From Aphanothece saxicola GSE-SYN-MK-01-06B (GTDB lineage Bacteria > Cyanobacteriota > Cyanobacteriia > PCC-6307 > Cyanobiaceae): a DNA stretch of 64,000 nt. Below the pieces are notes generated by a model. That model did not search any database. It worked only from the letters and a program-made list of their open reading frames with translations, and had not been told where the DNA came from. Position 1 is the stretch's first letter. The number at the start of each line of letters is the position of its first letter. Location of the stretch: the NCBI GenBank assembly GCA_019359745.1, contig JAHHGT010000001.1, forward strand, positions 186,001 to 250,000, given 5' to 3'. Both the position numbers and the translations under genes were made by a program. Positions 22,735-34,374 of the stretch are shown piece by piece.

Positions 22735-23203
22735 GGCCGCTCCGGTGTTCCTTGCGGTTCAATCCAACCATCTGCAGGTTGACGAGGGCTTCCACCGGCG
22801 TCCACACCAGCACAGGCACCAACAGCCCCGCCGCCAGGGGCGAAGCGGGCCGCACGACCAGGGCCAGGACCAGCGTGGCCACCCAGCTCAGCAGCCAGAA
22901 GGGAAGACCGGCGCTGAGCCTGCGCAGCCGGCAGATCACCAGGTGATCGATCCGCAGCAGCACCATCAGGGCCGCGTAGGCGCCAATCCAACGCCAATCG
23001 CCGTTCTTGCGCCAGAAGGAGAGCGCCGAAAAGTAAAAGCTGACGTTGATCACGAACCAGGCGGCCGGGATCCAGGGCTGCATGCTGATCCAATCCGGCC
23101 GCTTGAGGGTGCGATACCAGGAGAAATCCCGCTCCGAGGGGTTGATCACCAGTGTCACCACCAGAAGGGTGATGAGGATCAGGAGCCAGGGAGGCACGGG
23201 CAT
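22691..23203 (-). CDS. TspO/MBR-family (tryptophan-rich sensory) membrane protein
   Basis: FSWYRTLKRPDWISMQPWIPAAWFVINVSFYFSALSFWRKNGDWRWIGAYAALMVL. Confidence 0.75.
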   Translation of the reverse strand: MPVPPWLLILITLLVVTLVINPSERDFSWYRTLKRPDWISMQPWIPAAWFVINVSFYFSALSFWRKNGDWRWIGAYAALMVLLRIDHLVICRLRRLSAGLPFWLLSWVATLVLALVVRPASPLAAGLLVPVLVWTPVEALVNLQMVGLNRKEHRSGRGPNDRRPARSRRL

Positions 23204-23335
23204 CTGCAGACCTACGCATTATTGGCCGCTGTCGAAGGCCCGTCCACGGACGGGGATGTCGGTTCGTCGCGCCGGCGGACCAGGCCGCCGGACGCCCCTA
23301 CGGTTGAAAGGTCCAACGAGCTTGATGGAGGCCCC

Positions 23336-23497
23336 ATGCATACCCACGACCTCGAGAACCACGACAACCTCTACGCCGACGAAGGCACGATGGTGATCGG
23401 TGAGACCAGGGCAGACGCCCAGAGCCATGCCTACTGGGCCGTGGGCGCCATCGCCTTGATGGTGGTGGGACTGGGCGTGGCTTTGGTCATCTCCTGA
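23336..23497 (+). CDS. Small single-TM hypothetical protein
   Basis: MHTHDLENHDNLYADEGTMVIGETRADAQSHAYWAVGAIALMVVGLGVALVIS. Confidence 0.5.
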   Translation: MHTHDLENHDNLYADEGTMVIGETRADAQSHAYWAVGAIALMVVGLGVALVIS

Positions 23498-23949
23498 TTC
23501 CCCGCGAAGCGTTCCTGGAAACAGGGCAGCGGGATGGGTTCACAGAGCCGGACCCAGCCCCCGCTGCCCCGGTGTCGCCAGGCGGAAAGGCGCAGCGAAT
23601 CGACGGCTCCCCAGCGGCAGATCAGCAGGTAACGATGGCCCCAGTTCGGGGGCCAGGCCATGGCGGTCCCCCTGGCCCAGGGCCAGTGGTCAGGATGCAG
23701 AGGCTCCAGATCGCGATGGCGGCGCAGCAGGGCCGGCAGCACCTGGCCGGCGGGGATCCCCTGGCCCCAGGCGTTCTGGTCCGTTGCCCCGGGCTCGGCC
23801 AGTGAGAGCTGCAGGCGCCGGGCCAGGGCGGAGGGATCGCCCCTGCTGGGGAGAACCAGGTGCAATCCCCCCCAGCCGGGAAAGCCCAGACAGGAGAGAA
23901 GGGCGCCGGAGGCGGTGCCGGGAGCCATGCGGAAACGGGACGTTGACAT
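23431..23949 (-). CDS. Hypothetical protein
   Basis: MSTSRFRMAPGTASGALLSCLGFPGWGGLHLVLPSRGDPSALARRLQLSLAEPGATDQNAWGQGIPAGQVLPALLRRHRDLEPLHPDHWPW. Confidence 0.55.
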   Translation of the reverse strand: MSTSRFRMAPGTASGALLSCLGFPGWGGLHLVLPSRGDPSALARRLQLSLAEPGATDQNAWGQGIPAGQVLPALLRRHRDLEPLHPDHWPWARGTAMAWPPNWGHRYLLICRWGAVDSLRLSAWRHRGSGGWVRLCEPIPLPCFQERFAGNQEMTKATPSPTTIKAMAPTAQ

Positions 23950-24037
23950 CCCTTCGGTGCCACCGCCCGTCACGAAGCGGCCGTTGGGGCGGCCGCACTG
24001 GCAGGATCGGCGGGAAGGACGCGACTCCCCTGCCGCC

Positions 24038-24148
24038 ATGTTCGAGAACCGCGAACGGCCCGCCTGGGTCAACTGGCTGATCCTGGCAATCTTCCTGTTG
24101 TCGTCGTGGCAGCTGGCCGGGTTCTGGTTTCAGCAGCTGCACCCCTGA
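24038..24148 (+). CDS. 36-aa single-TM hypothetical peptide
   Basis: MFENRERPAWVNWLILAIFLLSSWQLAGFWFQQLHP. Confidence 0.4.
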   Translation: MFENRERPAWVNWLILAIFLLSSWQLAGFWFQQLHP

Positions 24149-24161
24149 GCCTGCGGCCGCG

Positions 24162-24539
24162 TCAGGAGGGGCGTCGCGGCCGGGCGGTGAGGCCCCGCAC
24201 CAGCCGGACGCCGCCGCCCACCAGCAGCAGCAGGGCCATCAGGGCCAGCAGGGCCACCACGATGACGCTGCCCAGCTGCAGAATCCCCATGCTGAGCCGG
24301 CTCAGCCCGCTGATCAGGTTGGCGATGGCATTGCTGACCAGGAGCAGGGCATCGAGCCGCTCCGGCAACTGCATCAGCCCCACGAGGATCAGCGCGCCCG
24401 CCACGATCAGCAGCAGGCCCGCCAGCACCTGGCGCCATCGGGAGGATGGACGGCGGCGGCGAGTGCGCAGCTGCAGACCCTTTCCCGGCGTCGGTCCCCT
24501 CGGTGTCGGCAGATGCAGCGGGTAGGGGGTGTGGGGCAT
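24162..24539 (-). CDS. Hypothetical membrane protein, two TM segments
   Basis: WRQVLAGLLLIVAGALILVGLMQL...GSVIVVALLALMALLLLVGGGVRLVRGL. Confidence 0.55.
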   Translation of the reverse strand: MPHTPYPLHLPTPRGPTPGKGLQLRTRRRRPSSRWRQVLAGLLLIVAGALILVGLMQLPERLDALLLVSNAIANLISGLSRLSMGILQLGSVIVVALLALMALLLLVGGGVRLVRGLTARPRRPS

Positions 24540-24549
24540 GGCTGGGGGG

Positions 24550-24795
24550 TCAGAGCTCCAGCGGATAGCCGGCACCCCGCATCCACCGCTCGAATTCCAT
24601 CAGCACCAGCTCGTTGGGGCAATCGATCAGGGACAGGTCGTTGACCGTGCAGTCACCTTGCCCGCCATGGTGGAGTGTGAGGTGGAACTGGGAACCACTC
24701 AGGCCACAGACCTCCGGATCACTGCGCACCACCACATCCAGTGCCGCTCCCAGCCGTGCAACCCGGCGGCGCAGTTCCGACCAGGTCATGCCCAT
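24550..24795 (-). CDS. Conserved-looking small hypothetical protein
   Basis: MTWSELRRRVARLGAALDVVVRSDPEVCGLSGSQFHLTLHHGGQGDCTVNDLSLIDCPNELVLMEFERWM. Confidence 0.55.
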   Translation of the reverse strand: MGMTWSELRRRVARLGAALDVVVRSDPEVCGLSGSQFHLTLHHGGQGDCTVNDLSLIDCPNELVLMEFERWMRGAGYPLEL

Positions 24796-24876
24796 GGCAC
24801 GGCAGTGGAAAAGAAAGGATGTCGTCCCCAGTGTGACCAGAGCGGGGCCGAAGTCAACAGGACGCGGAGCGGCTGC

Positions 24877-25509
24877 TCATGGGCGCGGGGCTTCCGGAGC
24901 GGCCTGGGGGGCTGGGGCCTGGGGCGATGGCGCCGGCGGCACGGCGGGGAGGGGCAGCAGCACCACCAGGGCTGCAGAGACGGCCAGGGCCGCCGCCCCG
25001 CCCAGGGGGGCCGTCAGCCGGCGATGCAGGGGGATCCGCTCCAGCAGTTCCCTGGGACCGAGGGGCTCCGGCTCAGGAAGATCCAGGGTGAGCTGGATGC
25101 GGGAATCGAGGCGCAACAGATCCAGCACCCGCACCAGATCCGCCAGTTCCGCATCATCGAGATGCATCTCCAGGGGTGGGGTGTCGGGTTGGCTGCTGCG
25201 CAACAGCAACCGGTGGCCACCCTCGGGGTGGGGGCCGATGTCGACGGGTTCGCCCGCGATGCTGAAATCGCGGCGCACCCCGCTGATCAGGTGGCGGGCG
25301 TAGGGCAGCACCACCTGCATCAGCGCCTGCAGATGCTCACGCCGCCCCTCCAGCAGGGGCCGGCCCACCCACTGCAGGCTCCAGCCGGTGATGATGCCAA
25401 GGGCCACACCGCTCTGGCCGATGGAGACGTCGGGGAGCCCTTCCACCTGCAGGCGGCAGCTGAGCTGATCGAAGACGAGGCTCTGCTTCATCACGGAACT
25501 CTGAACCAT
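24877..25509 (-). CDS. DUF4335-family protein
   Basis: QSLVFDQLSCRLQVEGLPDVSIGQSGVALGIITGWSLQWVGRPLLEGRREHLQALMQVVLPYARHLISGVRR. Confidence 0.82.
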   Translation of the reverse strand: MVQSSVMKQSLVFDQLSCRLQVEGLPDVSIGQSGVALGIITGWSLQWVGRPLLEGRREHLQALMQVVLPYARHLISGVRRDFSIAGEPVDIGPHPEGGHRLLLRSSQPDTPPLEMHLDDAELADLVRVLDLLRLDSRIQLTLDLPEPEPLGPRELLERIPLHRRLTAPLGGAAALAVSAALVVLLPLPAVPPAPSPQAPAPQAAPEAPRP

Positions 25510-25528
25510 GGGGGTGTCAGGGACGGGC

Positions 25529-26083
25529 TCAGGCCACCGCGTCCATCAGGCTGGCCTTGATGCGCTCGAAACCGCCGTGGCCGGCGCAGAGGCTGAGGCC
25601 CTGGACCAGCTGCAGCCGCTGGGCGGCCCCATCGGTGGGATCGAGCAATTTCTGCACCCCGCTGCGGCGGGGATTCATGCGTTCCTGCACCAGTTCCAGC
25701 AGACGCCCCTGGAACAGCGCCCAGCGCTCGCTGGCCACCGCCTCCGGCTCGCTGCTGGAGAGCAGCGAGCGGAGCATCGGGTAGAGGCGATCGGCCATCA
25801 CGCAGAGAATGCGGATCAGGGCATCGGTTTCGTCGACGGGAACCTCGCCGCGCCGGCAGGTGCGCCGCAGGGGGTTGTGGCAGCGCCGCTTCCAAAGCTC
25901 CACCCGGTTGGGGAAGAGCCCGCCATAGCCCAGCTGCTCGCTCATCCAGACCATCGCCTCGCCGCCGTTGAGGTCGAGCGCCTCCATGCAGAGCAGCATC
26001 AGATCAAGCCGCTCCAGTCCCCTGCGGGGCAGGGGGCGGGAGGGGCGGTCCGGGTTTGCCGCTTCCGAAGTGTCCTTGGCCAT
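25529..26083 (-). CDS. DUF3038-family protein
   Basis: [54 protein letters not shown]. Confidence 0.82.
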   Translation of the reverse strand: MAKDTSEAANPDRPSRPLPRRGLERLDLMLLCMEALDLNGGEAMVWMSEQLGYGGLFPNRVELWKRRCHNPLRRTCRRGEVPVDETDALIRILCVMADRLYPMLRSLLSSSEPEAVASERWALFQGRLLELVQERMNPRRSGVQKLLDPTDGAAQRLQLVQGLSLCAGHGGFERIKASLMDAVA

Positions 26084-26150
26084 GACTGCGATGATGCCAG
26101 CGGCGCCGTCCATCCGTCACGTCGCCGGTACCGGTCCCTTCACCAGCACG

Positions 26151-26690
26151 ATGCCCAGCAGCCCTTCATCGATCGATCTGCGCACCTGGGTCCGGGACAT
26201 TCCCGACTTTCCGAAGCCGGGCATCCTCTTCCGTGACCTCACTCCCCTGATGCGGGATCCCGACGGCTGGGGCGAGGCCATCCGCCTGCTGGGTCTGCTC
26301 TGTGAGCGGGTGCAGCCGGACCTGATCGTGGGCATCGAATCCCGCGGTTTCATCGTCGGCACCGCCCTGGCCACCGTCGTCGGCGTCGGCTTCGTGCCGG
26401 TGCGTAAGCCCGGCAAGCTTCCCGGCGCGGTGATCGGGGTGGACTACAGCCTCGAGTACGGCACCGACCGGCTGGAGATCCACAGCGATGCCCTCGGCGA
26501 TGGCTCGCGGGTCCTGATCGTCGATGACCTGCTGGCGACCGGCGGCACCGCTGCGGCCTGCACCGAGCTGGTGCTCAAGGCCGGTGGGGAGCTGTGCGGC
26601 TTCGGCTTTCTGGCCGAACTGGCGGCCCTGGAGGGCCGCAGCCGGCTGCCGCAGGAGCAGCCGATCGAGTCGCTGATCATCTACAGCTGA
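26151..26690 (+). CDS. apt: Adenine phosphoribosyltransferase
   Basis: [25 protein letters not shown]...[14 protein letters not shown]...VRKPGKLPG...[16 protein letters not shown]. Confidence 0.96.
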   Translation: MPSSPSSIDLRTWVRDIPDFPKPGILFRDLTPLMRDPDGWGEAIRLLGLLCERVQPDLIVGIESRGFIVGTALATVVGVGFVPVRKPGKLPGAVIGVDYSLEYGTDRLEIHSDALGDGSRVLIVDDLLATGGTAAACTELVLKAGGELCGFGFLAELAALEGRSRLPQEQPIESLIIYS

Positions 26691-26693
26691 GCC

Positions 26694-26864
26694 TCAGCCC
26701 TGCTGGTCCTGCCAGGTGAGGACGGTGTCGAACTGCTCGAGGCTGATCAGGCCGAATCGCCAGAGCACCGCCGGCAGCGGCGCCTGCTCCAGCTGGGACT
26801 GTTTGATGCCCAGCTGCAGGGCGTTCTCACTCAGGCCGAGCTGATGGCGCAGGAAGCGCACCAT
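26694..26864 (-). CDS. DUF2949-family protein
   Basis: MVRFLRHQLGLSENALQLGIKQSQLEQAPLPAVLWRFGLISLEQFDTVLTWQD. Confidence 0.75.
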   Translation of the reverse strand: MVRFLRHQLGLSENALQLGIKQSQLEQAPLPAVLWRFGLISLEQFDTVLTWQDQQG

Positions 26865-28056
26865 GGCCGGAGAGGGCAGGGGCTGGGGAGAGCTGCTGAT
26901 CACCATTTCCCCATGCTGGGAGCGTCTGACGCAGTCGGCAAGGGCCCTGGGTCATGACCCGCAGGGCCAGGGCCCGGCTCCAGCCGAACCGCGACAGGAC
27001 CCCGAAGGCCAAACCGCGCAGGGGCAGCAACAGGGGCTGACGGTTGGAGAAGAGTCGCACCAGCAGGTCGGTCGCCAACAGGGTGAGCAGCAGATCGGGC
27101 CAGCGGCGACGCCCGTAAGCCGCCGCCAGCCGACGCGGGGACAGCGTTCCCTGGGCGGCCTGTGCGGCGAGCTGGTGCAGCACCGCCACATCCCGCCAGC
27201 AGAGATTCAACCCTTGCCCGCCCACCGGATGGCAGCGGTGGGCGCTTTCCCCCACCAGCACCGTGCGGCCGCGATGCAGGCGGTGGGCCAGCTGCAGAGC
27301 CACCGGAAATCGGCGGGGCTGGACCAGCAGGGCCTCGGGCTGGAGTTGGTCCGGCAGGGCCCCCGCCAGCCGGTCCAGGAAGGCGGGGCCGCCCAGGGCT
27401 TCCAGCTGCTGGCAGCGGGCCGTGGGCGCGCTCCAGACCAGCTGGAAGCGACGCTCGCCGAGGGGAAGCACCGCAAAGGGCCCTTCCGGGCGCAGCAGTT
27501 CCCAGGCTTCGTCGTCGGCACCGCCGCCCATCTCCACCTGCACGGTGAGGCAGGCCTGGGCGTAGCGGTGGCTCCACTGACCGATGCCCAGGGCCCGCCG
27601 GGTGGGGGAGTCGGGTCCGTCGGCGGCCACCAGCAGGTCGGGTTCGCAGGCAGCAACCGGTGCCGCTGTCCCCAGCGCCAGCGCAATGGTGGGGTGCTGG
27701 CCCAGGCGCCGCAAAAGCAGCGCCATCAGGGGCCGGTGCGAGCCGATCCATCCCACCGCGCCGCCATGCTCCAGGTCGGAGGGAGCGAAGCTGACGCGAC
27801 GTTCGGTCGCCACGTCCTGCAGCCGCAGGCGGCGGAAGGGAACCAGCTGGTGCTCCAGCTCGCCCCAGAGGCCCAGCCGCTCCAGCAGGCTGCGGCTGGA
27901 ATGGGTGAAGGCGTAGGCCCGCTCCCGGTCCTGCAGCGCCTCAGGTCCGAGGGGATCGTGGAGGGTGACCTGCCAGCCGGCCTGCGCCAGGGCCAGGGCC
28001 GTCAGGGCGCCGGTGGGGCCGGCTCCGTTGATCCGGGCGTGGAGCGAAGGGCGCAT
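26827..28056 (-). CDS. FAD-dependent monooxygenase/hydroxylase (UbiH-like)
   Basis: INGAGPTGALTALALAQAGWQVTLHDP; LVAADGPDSPTRRALGI; TVLVGESAHRCHPVGGQGLNLCWRDVAVL. Confidence 0.9.
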   Translation of the reverse strand: MRPSLHARINGAGPTGALTALALAQAGWQVTLHDPLGPEALQDRERAYAFTHSSRSLLERLGLWGELEHQLVPFRRLRLQDVATERRVSFAPSDLEHGGAVGWIGSHRPLMALLLRRLGQHPTIALALGTAAPVAACEPDLLVAADGPDSPTRRALGIGQWSHRYAQACLTVQVEMGGGADDEAWELLRPEGPFAVLPLGERRFQLVWSAPTARCQQLEALGGPAFLDRLAGALPDQLQPEALLVQPRRFPVALQLAHRLHRGRTVLVGESAHRCHPVGGQGLNLCWRDVAVLHQLAAQAAQGTLSPRRLAAAYGRRRWPDLLLTLLATDLLVRLFSNRQPLLLPLRGLAFGVLSRFGWSRALALRVMTQGPCRLRQTLPAWGNGDQQLSPAPALSGHGALPAPSARPE

Positions 28057-28061
28057 GGCCA

Positions 28062-28093
28062 CAAAAAAGCCGCAACAGAAAGTCTGCTGCGGC
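28062..28093 (-). terminator. Rho-independent terminator of the Hlip gene
   Basis: Minus strand GCCGCAGCAGA-CTT-TCTGTTGCGGC-TTTTTTG. Confidence 0.85.
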
Positions 28094-28110
28094 GATGGGG
28101 TCAGCCGTAA

Positions 28111-28380
28111 TCAGCCGATGCCGAGCAGGCCGCGGGTGAACGCTTCGCCGCCCAGGGCGAATTCGGTGGCCAGCAGGGCGATGAAGCCCAGCATGGCCAT
28201 GCGGCCGTTGAGCTTCTCGGCGCGCTCGTGGAAGCCCCAGCCGCTCTCGGCGCTCACCACTTCCATGCGGGGCTCGGTGGCGAAGGCGTTGAGGCGACCG
28301 CCGTCTTCGGTGGTCACAGTGGCGCCGCGGATGGCGGAACGATCGAGGGCGGTGGGAGCGGTGGGGGTGGCGGCGGTCAT
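28111..28380 (-). CDS. High-light-inducible / chlorophyll a-b-binding-like protein (Hlip)
   Basis: [42 protein letters not shown]. Confidence 0.92.
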   Translation of the reverse strand: MTAATPTAPTALDRSAIRGATVTTEDGGRLNAFATEPRMEVVSAESGWGFHERAEKLNGRMAMLGFIALLATEFALGGEAFTRGLLGIG

Positions 28381-28397
28381 GGGAGGACTCCTTGAGA

Positions 28398-28417
28398 AGT
28401 GTTACGGGAATTGTAAC
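28398..28417 (-). promoter_or_regulatory. Candidate HLR1-like (RpaB) site upstream of the Hlip
   Basis: Minus strand GTTACAAT-tccc-GTAACACT; first half matches (G/T)TTACA(T/A)(T/A), second half degenerate and spacing 4 nt rather than 2. Confidence 0.35.
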
Positions 28418-28445
28418 GCATTGTTTCGGATCCGTCCAGCTTCCC

Positions 28446-29093
28446 TCACCCCAGGCGCCGCAGGCAGAGCTCCTCGAAGGCCGGCCGCAGCAGGTAGGGG
28501 TACTCCCCCACCCACTGCTTCAGCTGGGGCAGCCAGCCATCGGAGAGGGCGCCGATGCGGGAAAAGTCCTTGCGCTCGCTCAGCACCAGGCAGCGGATCA
28601 CCATCCCCGGCCGGATCAGCTCATGCTTCTTCTCCAGGGGGAAGCGGATCTGGCCCAGGTAGCCGTCCTCGTCCTCCAGCTCCAGGCACAGCCAGGTGCG
28701 CCGGTTCTCCACCAGCTCGAGCCGTCCCTCGCGGTTGGCCTGCTCCCGCCGGTTCTCCACCACCTCACGCCGGAACAGGTCAGCCACCACCCCCTCGAAG
28801 ATCGCGGCCGCCGGGTAGCGCCGCAGCAGCGCGTTGCGGCGGCCCGCTTCCAGGATCGGCCCCCACAGCACATAGAGGAGAAAGACGAAGCCCACCACCA
28901 GGAACACCGGACCGGCCTGGCTGCGGAACAGCAGCACCTGACTGATCAGCAGCGCGATCACCCCGCCGATCACCGAAATCAGCACCCGCTGCAGCAGTTT
29001 GCGCGGATCGCCACTGCTGGCGCTGAACTGCGAGCCCGTGGCCACCGCAGGGATCAGGCGGACCAGTTCGCCGGGTTTGAGGGGGATCAGCAT
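28446..29093 (-). CDS. Conserved cyanobacterial membrane protein
   Basis: [54 protein letters not shown]. Confidence 0.65.
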   Translation of the reverse strand: MLIPLKPGELVRLIPAVATGSQFSASSGDPRKLLQRVLISVIGGVIALLISQVLLFRSQAGPVFLVVGFVFLLYVLWGPILEAGRRNALLRRYPAAAIFEGVVADLFRREVVENRREQANREGRLELVENRRTWLCLELEDEDGYLGQIRFPLEKKHELIRPGMVIRCLVLSERKDFSRIGALSDGWLPQLKQWVGEYPYLLRPAFEELCLRRLG

Positions 29094-29112
29094 CGACTCT
29101 TGGGGGGGCAGC

Positions 29113-29979
29113 TCACAGGAGCCTCTCCAGTCCATAGACCAGTCCCCCCAGGCTGCGCACCTTTCGGACCGTGAGCAGCACCCCGGGCATGTAGGCACTG
29201 CGGTCGATCGTGTCGTGGCGCAGGGTGTAGGTCTCGCCGGGGGAGCCGAACATCACCTCCTGGTGGGCCACCAGCCCCGGCAGCCGCACCGAATGCAGCC
29301 GCAGGCCACTCTCCCGCAGCCCGCCCCGGCAGCCGGCCAGGCTCTCGTGCTCCTCCACCTGGGGGGGATTGAACGGTTTGCCCAGTTCCTCCATGAGTTC
29401 GGCGGTCTTGAGGCAGGTGCCGCTGGGGGCATCGGCCTTGCGGTTGTGGTGCAGCTCGGTGAGCTCGGCGTAGTCGTAGAAGCGGGCCGCCGCCGCCGCC
29501 GCCTGCTGCAGCAGCACCATCCCCACGCAGAAGTTGGGCACCACAGCGCCCCCCATCGAAGCCTTGTCGGCGAACGCGGCCAGATCCGCCAGCTGGTCGG
29601 GACGCAGCCCGGTGGTGCCGATCACCGGATGGACGCCGTAGGCGAAGGCGCCGCGGCAGTGCTCGAAGACGACGCTGGGGTGGGTGAAATCGACCAGCAC
29701 GGCGCCGCGGCCCGGTCCGGCCCGCCGCACCGACTGGCTCGCCTGGCAGAGGGTGCCTTCGAAATCGGCGCTCAGCGCCACCTCCAGCTCGCCGAGACCC
29801 AGGGCCAGTCCCACATCCTCGCCTTCGTGGCCGGGGGTGGTGTCGACGGCTCCCACCAGGCTGCAGTCGGGGGCCGCCACCACAGCCTTGATCACTTCAG
29901 CCCCCATGCGGCCCAGGGCCCCGGCCACCACCACCAGGATCGGCGCCGGCTCTGCTGGGGACGGGGAGGTCGCGGTCAT
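29113..29979 (-). CDS. dapB: 4-hydroxy-tetrahydrodipicolinate reductase
   Basis: [57 protein letters not shown]. Confidence 0.95.
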   Translation of the reverse strand: MTATSPSPAEPAPILVVVAGALGRMGAEVIKAVVAAPDCSLVGAVDTTPGHEGEDVGLALGLGELEVALSADFEGTLCQASQSVRRAGPGRGAVLVDFTHPSVVFEHCRGAFAYGVHPVIGTTGLRPDQLADLAAFADKASMGGAVVPNFCVGMVLLQQAAAAAARFYDYAELTELHHNRKADAPSGTCLKTAELMEELGKPFNPPQVEEHESLAGCRGGLRESGLRLHSVRLPGLVAHQEVMFGSPGETYTLRHDTIDRSAYMPGVLLTVRKVRSLGGLVYGLERLL

Positions 29980-30117
29980 GGGCGGCTGGCACTCCAGGCG
30001 AGCCTATGTGGCGCGGCCCACCGGCAGGGGTGCTGGCCTGTAACGCTGCGCTGCAACCGATCGCGTCCCCGGCGGGAGCTCCGTAGGCTGCTTCACATTG
30101 CTCAACGCATCCGCCGC

Positions 30118-33100
30118 ATGTTCACGCAGGTCCGTTCCGCCAGCCGCCGGGTCAGCCCTGCCCCCACCACTGGCGCCAACGACCGGGTGGTGATGAAGGC
30201 CGTCTATGTGGTGCTCGAACCGCAGTACCAGAACGCCCTCACCACCGCCGCCACCGGCCTCAACGATCAGAACGGTCCCCTGGCGGTGGAGCTCAGCGGC
30301 TACCTGATCGAGGAGCTGCGCGACCCGGCCAACTACGCCGACTTCTGCGCCGACGTGGCCGCCGCCGACGTCTTCATCGCCTCGTTGATCTTCATCGAGG
30401 ACCTGGCCCAGAAAGTGGTCGAGGCGGTGGCCCCCCACCGCGACCGGCTCAAGGCGGTGGTGGTGTTCCCGTCGATGCCGGAGGTGATGCGCCTCAACAA
30501 GCTGGGCACCTTCTCGATGGCCCAGCTGGGCCAGAGCAAGAGCGCCATCGCCCAGTTCATGCGCAAGCGCAAGGAGGCCAATGGCGCCGGCTTCCAGGAC
30601 GCCATGCTCAAGCTGCTGAACACCCTGCCGACGGTGCTCAAGTACCTGCCGGTGGAGAAGGCCCAGGACGCCCGTTCCTTCATGCTCAGCTTCCAGTACT
30701 GGCTGGGGGGAACGCCGGACAACCTGCGCAACTTCCTGTTGATGCTGGCCGACCGCTACGTGTTCGGCAAAGCGGAGCTGGGACGGCCCCAGCTGACGGT
30801 GGCCGACCCGGTGGTGTTCCCGGACCTGGGCATCTGGCACCCGATGGCGCCGGGGATGTTCGAGGACCTCAAGGAGTACCTCAACTGGAGCGCCAGCCGC
30901 GCCGATCTCAGCGAGCAGGCCCGCCGGGGCCCGGTGATCGGCCTTGTGCTGCAACGCAGCCACATCGTCACCGGTGACGACGCCCACTACGTGGCGATCA
31001 TTCAGGAGCTGGAGTACCGGGGCGCCACGGTGATTCCTGTGTTCTGCGGCGGCCTCGACTTCTCCCGGCCCGTCTCCTCCTTTTTCTACGACCCGCTTCA
31101 GCCAGACCAACCCCTGGTGGATGGGGTCGTGAGCCTCACCGGTTTCGCTCTGGTGGGCGGTCCGGCCCGCCAGGACCACCCCAAGGCGATCGAGACCCTC
31201 AAGCGGCTCAACCGGCCCTACATGGTGGCCCTGCCCCTGGTCTTCCAGACCACCCAGGAATGGGAGGAGAGCGACCTGGGGCTGCACCCGGTGCAGGTGG
31301 CCCTGCAGATCGCCATCCCCGAGCTCGACGGCGCCATCGAACCGATCGTGCTGTCGGGCCGCGACGACGCCACCGGCAAAGCCCACACCCTGCAGGACCG
31401 GGTGGATGCGATTGCCGAGCGGGCCATCCGCTGGGCCTCGCTGCGGATCAAGCCCCGGGCCGAGAAGAAGCTGGCGATCACCGTGTTCAGCTTCCCCCCC
31501 GACAAGGGCAACGTCGGCACCGCCGCCTACCTCGACGTGTTCGGCTCCATCTTCCGCGTGCTGGAGGAGATGAAGGCGAAGGGCTACACGGTGGACGCCA
31601 TGCCCCGCACCCCGAAGGAGCTGATGCAGGCGGTGCTGAGCGATCCGGAAGCCCTGGAAGGGGCCCCTGAGCTGGCGATCGCCCACCGCATGAGCGTCGA
31701 GGAGTACGAACGGCTCACCCCCTACTCCGAACGGCTTGAAGAGAACTGGGGCAAGCCCCCCGGCAGCCTCAACAGCGACGGCACCAACCTGCTCATCTAC
31801 GGCCGCCACTTCGGCAACGTGTTTGTTGGGGTGCAGCCCACCTTCGGTTACGAGGGCGATCCGATGCGGTTGCTCTATTCCCGCAGCGCCAGCCCCCACC
31901 ACGGCTTCGCCGCCTACTACACCTACCTGGAGAAGGTCTGGGGAGCCGATGCGGTGCTCCACTTCGGCACCCACGGCTCCCTGGAGTTCATGCCGGGCAA
32001 GCAGATGGGCATGAGCGAAACCTGCTACCCCGATTCGCTCATCGGTGCCCTGCCCAACCTCTATTACTACGCCGCCAACAACCCGTCGGAGGCCACCATC
32101 GCCAAGCGGCGCGGCTACGCCTCCACCATCAGCTACCTCACCCCTCCGGCCGAGAACGCCGGCCTCTACAAGGGGCTCAAGGAGCTGGGTGAGCTGGTGG
32201 GGTCCTACCAGCAGTTACGGGAGAGCTCCAGGGGGGTGCAGATCGTCAACGCGATCATCGAAACCGCCCGCCAGTGCAACCTCGACAAGGACGTGGTCCT
32301 GCCCGAGGGGGATGCCGATGCGGCGGCCCTCGACCTCGACGGCCGGGATGGCGTGGTGGGGGCCGTGTACCGCCAGCTGATGGAGATCGAGAGCCGGCTG
32401 CTGCCCTGCGGCCTGCACACGATTGGCAAGCCGCCCACCGCCGAGGAGGCGGTCGCCACCCTGGTGAGCATCGCCGCCCTGGAGCGGGAGGAGGAGGGCC
32501 TGCGTTCCCTGCCGGGGCTGCTGGCGGAAAGCCTGGGCCGCACCATCGCCGAGGTGTACCGCGGCAACGATGAAGGCGTGCTGGCGGATGTGGAGCTCAA
32601 CCGGGTGATCACCGAGGCCTGCCGTTCGGCGGTGGGCGCCATGGTCCGGGAGGTCACCGGCGCCGATGGCCGCGTCACCCTGCGCCGCAATTTCGGCTGG
32701 TTCTTCGACCTGCTGGAGCGCTTCGGCTACCGCCTCCCCAGCCCCTGGCTGAGCGCCTGCCGCCAGGCGGGCTTCGCCGATGTGGATGTCACGGAGCTGG
32801 ATCGCCAGTTCGCCTACCTGCGCTTCTGCCTGGAGCAGATCTGCGCCGACATGGAGATGGAGAGCCTGCTGCGGGCCCTCGATGGCGAGTACGTGCTGCC
32901 CGGTCCCGGCGGTGACCCGATCCGCAACCCCGGCGTCCTGCCCAGCGGCAAGAACATCCATGCCCTCGACCCCCAGGCCATTCCCACCCGGGCGGCCATC
33001 GCCGCCGCCAAGGTGGTGGTCGATCGGCTGATCGAGCGCCAGAAGGCTGAGCAGGGCACCTGGCCGGAAACGATCGCCTGCGTGCTCTGGGGCACCGACA

Positions 33101-34140
33101 ACATCAAGACCTACGGCGAGTCCCTCGCCCAGATCCTCTGGTTCATCGGTGTGCGTCCCATGGCCGATTCCCTCGGCCGGGTCAACAAGCTGGAGCTCAT
33201 CACCCTCGAGGAGCTGGGCCGGCCCCGCATCGATGTGGTGGTGAACTGCTCGGGCGTGTTCCGCGACCTGTTCATCAACCAGATGGCCCTGATCGACCAG
33301 GGGGTCAAGATGGCCGCCGAGGCCGATGAGCCCCTGGAGATGAATTTTGTGCGCAAGCACAGTCAGGAGCAGGCGGCCGAGCAGGGCATTTCCCTGCGGG
33401 ACGCCGCCACCCGGGTGTTCTCCAATGCCAGCGGCAGCTACAGCTCCAACGTCAACCTGGCGGTGGAGAACAGCACCTGGGAGGAGGAGGGCGAGCTGCA
33501 GGAGATGTATCTGTCCCGCAAGACGTTTGCCTTCAACGCCGACAACCCCGGCGAGATGAACCAGAACCGTGAGGTGTTCGAGTCGGCGATGAAGACCGCC
33601 GATGTGACCTTCCAGAACCTGGATTCGGCGGAGATCTCGCTCACGGACGTGAGCCACTACTTCGACTCCGACCCCACCAAGCTGATCGCCGGCCTGCGCG
33701 ACGACGGCAAGGCCCCCACCAGCTATATCGCTGATACCACCACGGCCAACGCCCAGGTGCGTTCCCTGAGCGAGACCATCCGCCTCGACTCCCGCACCAA
33801 GCTGCTCAACCCCAAGTGGTACGAGGGCATGCTCGATTCCGGCTACGAAGGGGTGCGGGAGGTGGCCAAGCGGCTCAACTTCACCCTGGGCTGGAGCGCC
33901 ACCAGTGGCGCCGTCGACAACTTCGTCTACGAGGAGGCCAACGAGACCTTCATCAACGATCCGGAGATGCGCAAGCGGCTGATGGACCTCAACCCCCACA
34001 GCTTTCGCCGCATCGTCGGCACCCTGCTGGAGGTCAACGGCCGTGGTTACTGGGAGACCAGCGACGAGAACATCGCCCAGCTGCAGGAGATCTACCAGGA
34101 GATCGAGGACCGGATCGAGGGGGTGACCAAGGAGGCCTGA
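30118..34140 (+). CDS. chlH: Magnesium chelatase subunit H
   Basis: ~1340 aa; [63 protein letters not shown]. Confidence 0.97.
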   Translation: MFTQVRSASRRVSPAPTTGANDRVVMKAVYVVLEPQYQNALTTAATGLNDQNGPLAVELSGYLIEELRDPANYADFCADVAAADVFIASLIFIEDLAQKVVEAVAPHRDRLKAVVVFPSMPEVMRLNKLGTFSMAQLGQSKSAIAQFMRKRKEANGAGFQDAMLKLLNTLPTVLKYLPVEKAQDARSFMLSFQYWLGGTPDNLRNFLLMLADRYVFGKAELGRPQLTVADPVVFPDLGIWHPMAPGMFEDLKEYLNWSASRADLSEQARRGPVIGLVLQRSHIVTGDDAHYVAIIQELEYRGATVIPVFCGGLDFSRPVSSFFYDPLQPDQPLVDGVVSLTGFALVGGPARQDHPKAIETLKRLNRPYMVALPLVFQTTQEWEESDLGLHPVQVALQIAIPELDGAIEPIVLSGRDDATGKAHTLQDRVDAIAERAIRWASLRIKPRAEKKLAITVFSFPPDKGNVGTAAYLDVFGSIFRVLEEMKAKGYTVDAMPRTPKELMQAVLSDPEALEGAPELAIAHRMSVEEYERLTPYSERLEENWGKPPGSLNSDGTNLLIYGRHFGNVFVGVQPTFGYEGDPMRLLYSRSASPHHGFAAYYTYLEKVWGADAVLHFGTHGSLEFMPGKQMGMSETCYPDSLIGALPNLYYYAANNPSEATIAKRRGYASTISYLTPPAENAGLYKGLKELGELVGSYQQLRESSRGVQIVNAIIETARQCNLDKDVVLPEGDADAAALDLDGRDGVVGAVYRQLMEIESRLLPCGLHTIGKPPTAEEAVATLVSIAALEREEEGLRSLPGLLAESLGRTIAEVYRGNDEGVLADVELNRVITEACRSAVGAMVREVTGADGRVTLRRNFGWFFDLLERFGYRLPSPWLSACRQAGFADVDVTELDRQFAYLRFCLEQICADMEMESLLRALDGEYVLPGPGGDPIRNPGVLPSGKNIHALDPQAIPTRAAIAAAKVVVDRLIERQKAEQGTWPETIACVLWGTDNIKTYGESLAQILWFIGVRPMADSLGRVNKLELITLEELGRPRIDVVVNCSGVFRDLFINQMALIDQGVKMAAEADEPLEMNFVRKHSQEQAAEQGISLRDAATRVFSNASGSYSSNVNLAVENSTWEEEGELQEMYLSRKTFAFNADNPGEMNQNREVFESAMKTADVTFQNLDSAEISLTDVSHYFDSDPTKLIAGLRDDGKAPTSYIADTTTANAQVRSLSETIRLDSRTKLLNPKWYEGMLDSGYEGVREVAKRLNFTLGWSATSGAVDNFVYEEANETFINDPEMRKRLMDLNPHSFRRIVGTLLEVNGRGYWETSDENIAQLQEIYQEIEDRIEGVTKEA

Positions 34141-34374
34141 TCGATCAGGCCCACGGGCCGGGTGCCGGTTTCGCAGGAACTCCTGGGATGCCGAGCCCGC
34201 TGCTCGCCTGGTGGTGGGGGGGGGAGGAGGCGTCAGTTCCGGCGAGCTCTGATTGAAGCCGCAGTCGATAACAGCAGATGCGCTGCATTGAGATGACCCA
34301 TGCCCATATGCACACAACTCTTAACAATCTCCGCATGGGCCGTGGGCGCTGAGGTTTGCCGTCATGGCCGTGGC

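Noticed and set aside
30004-34317. 656-aa and 700-aa minus ORFs inside chlH
   Set aside because: Antisense shadow frames of chlH with no family-like motifs.
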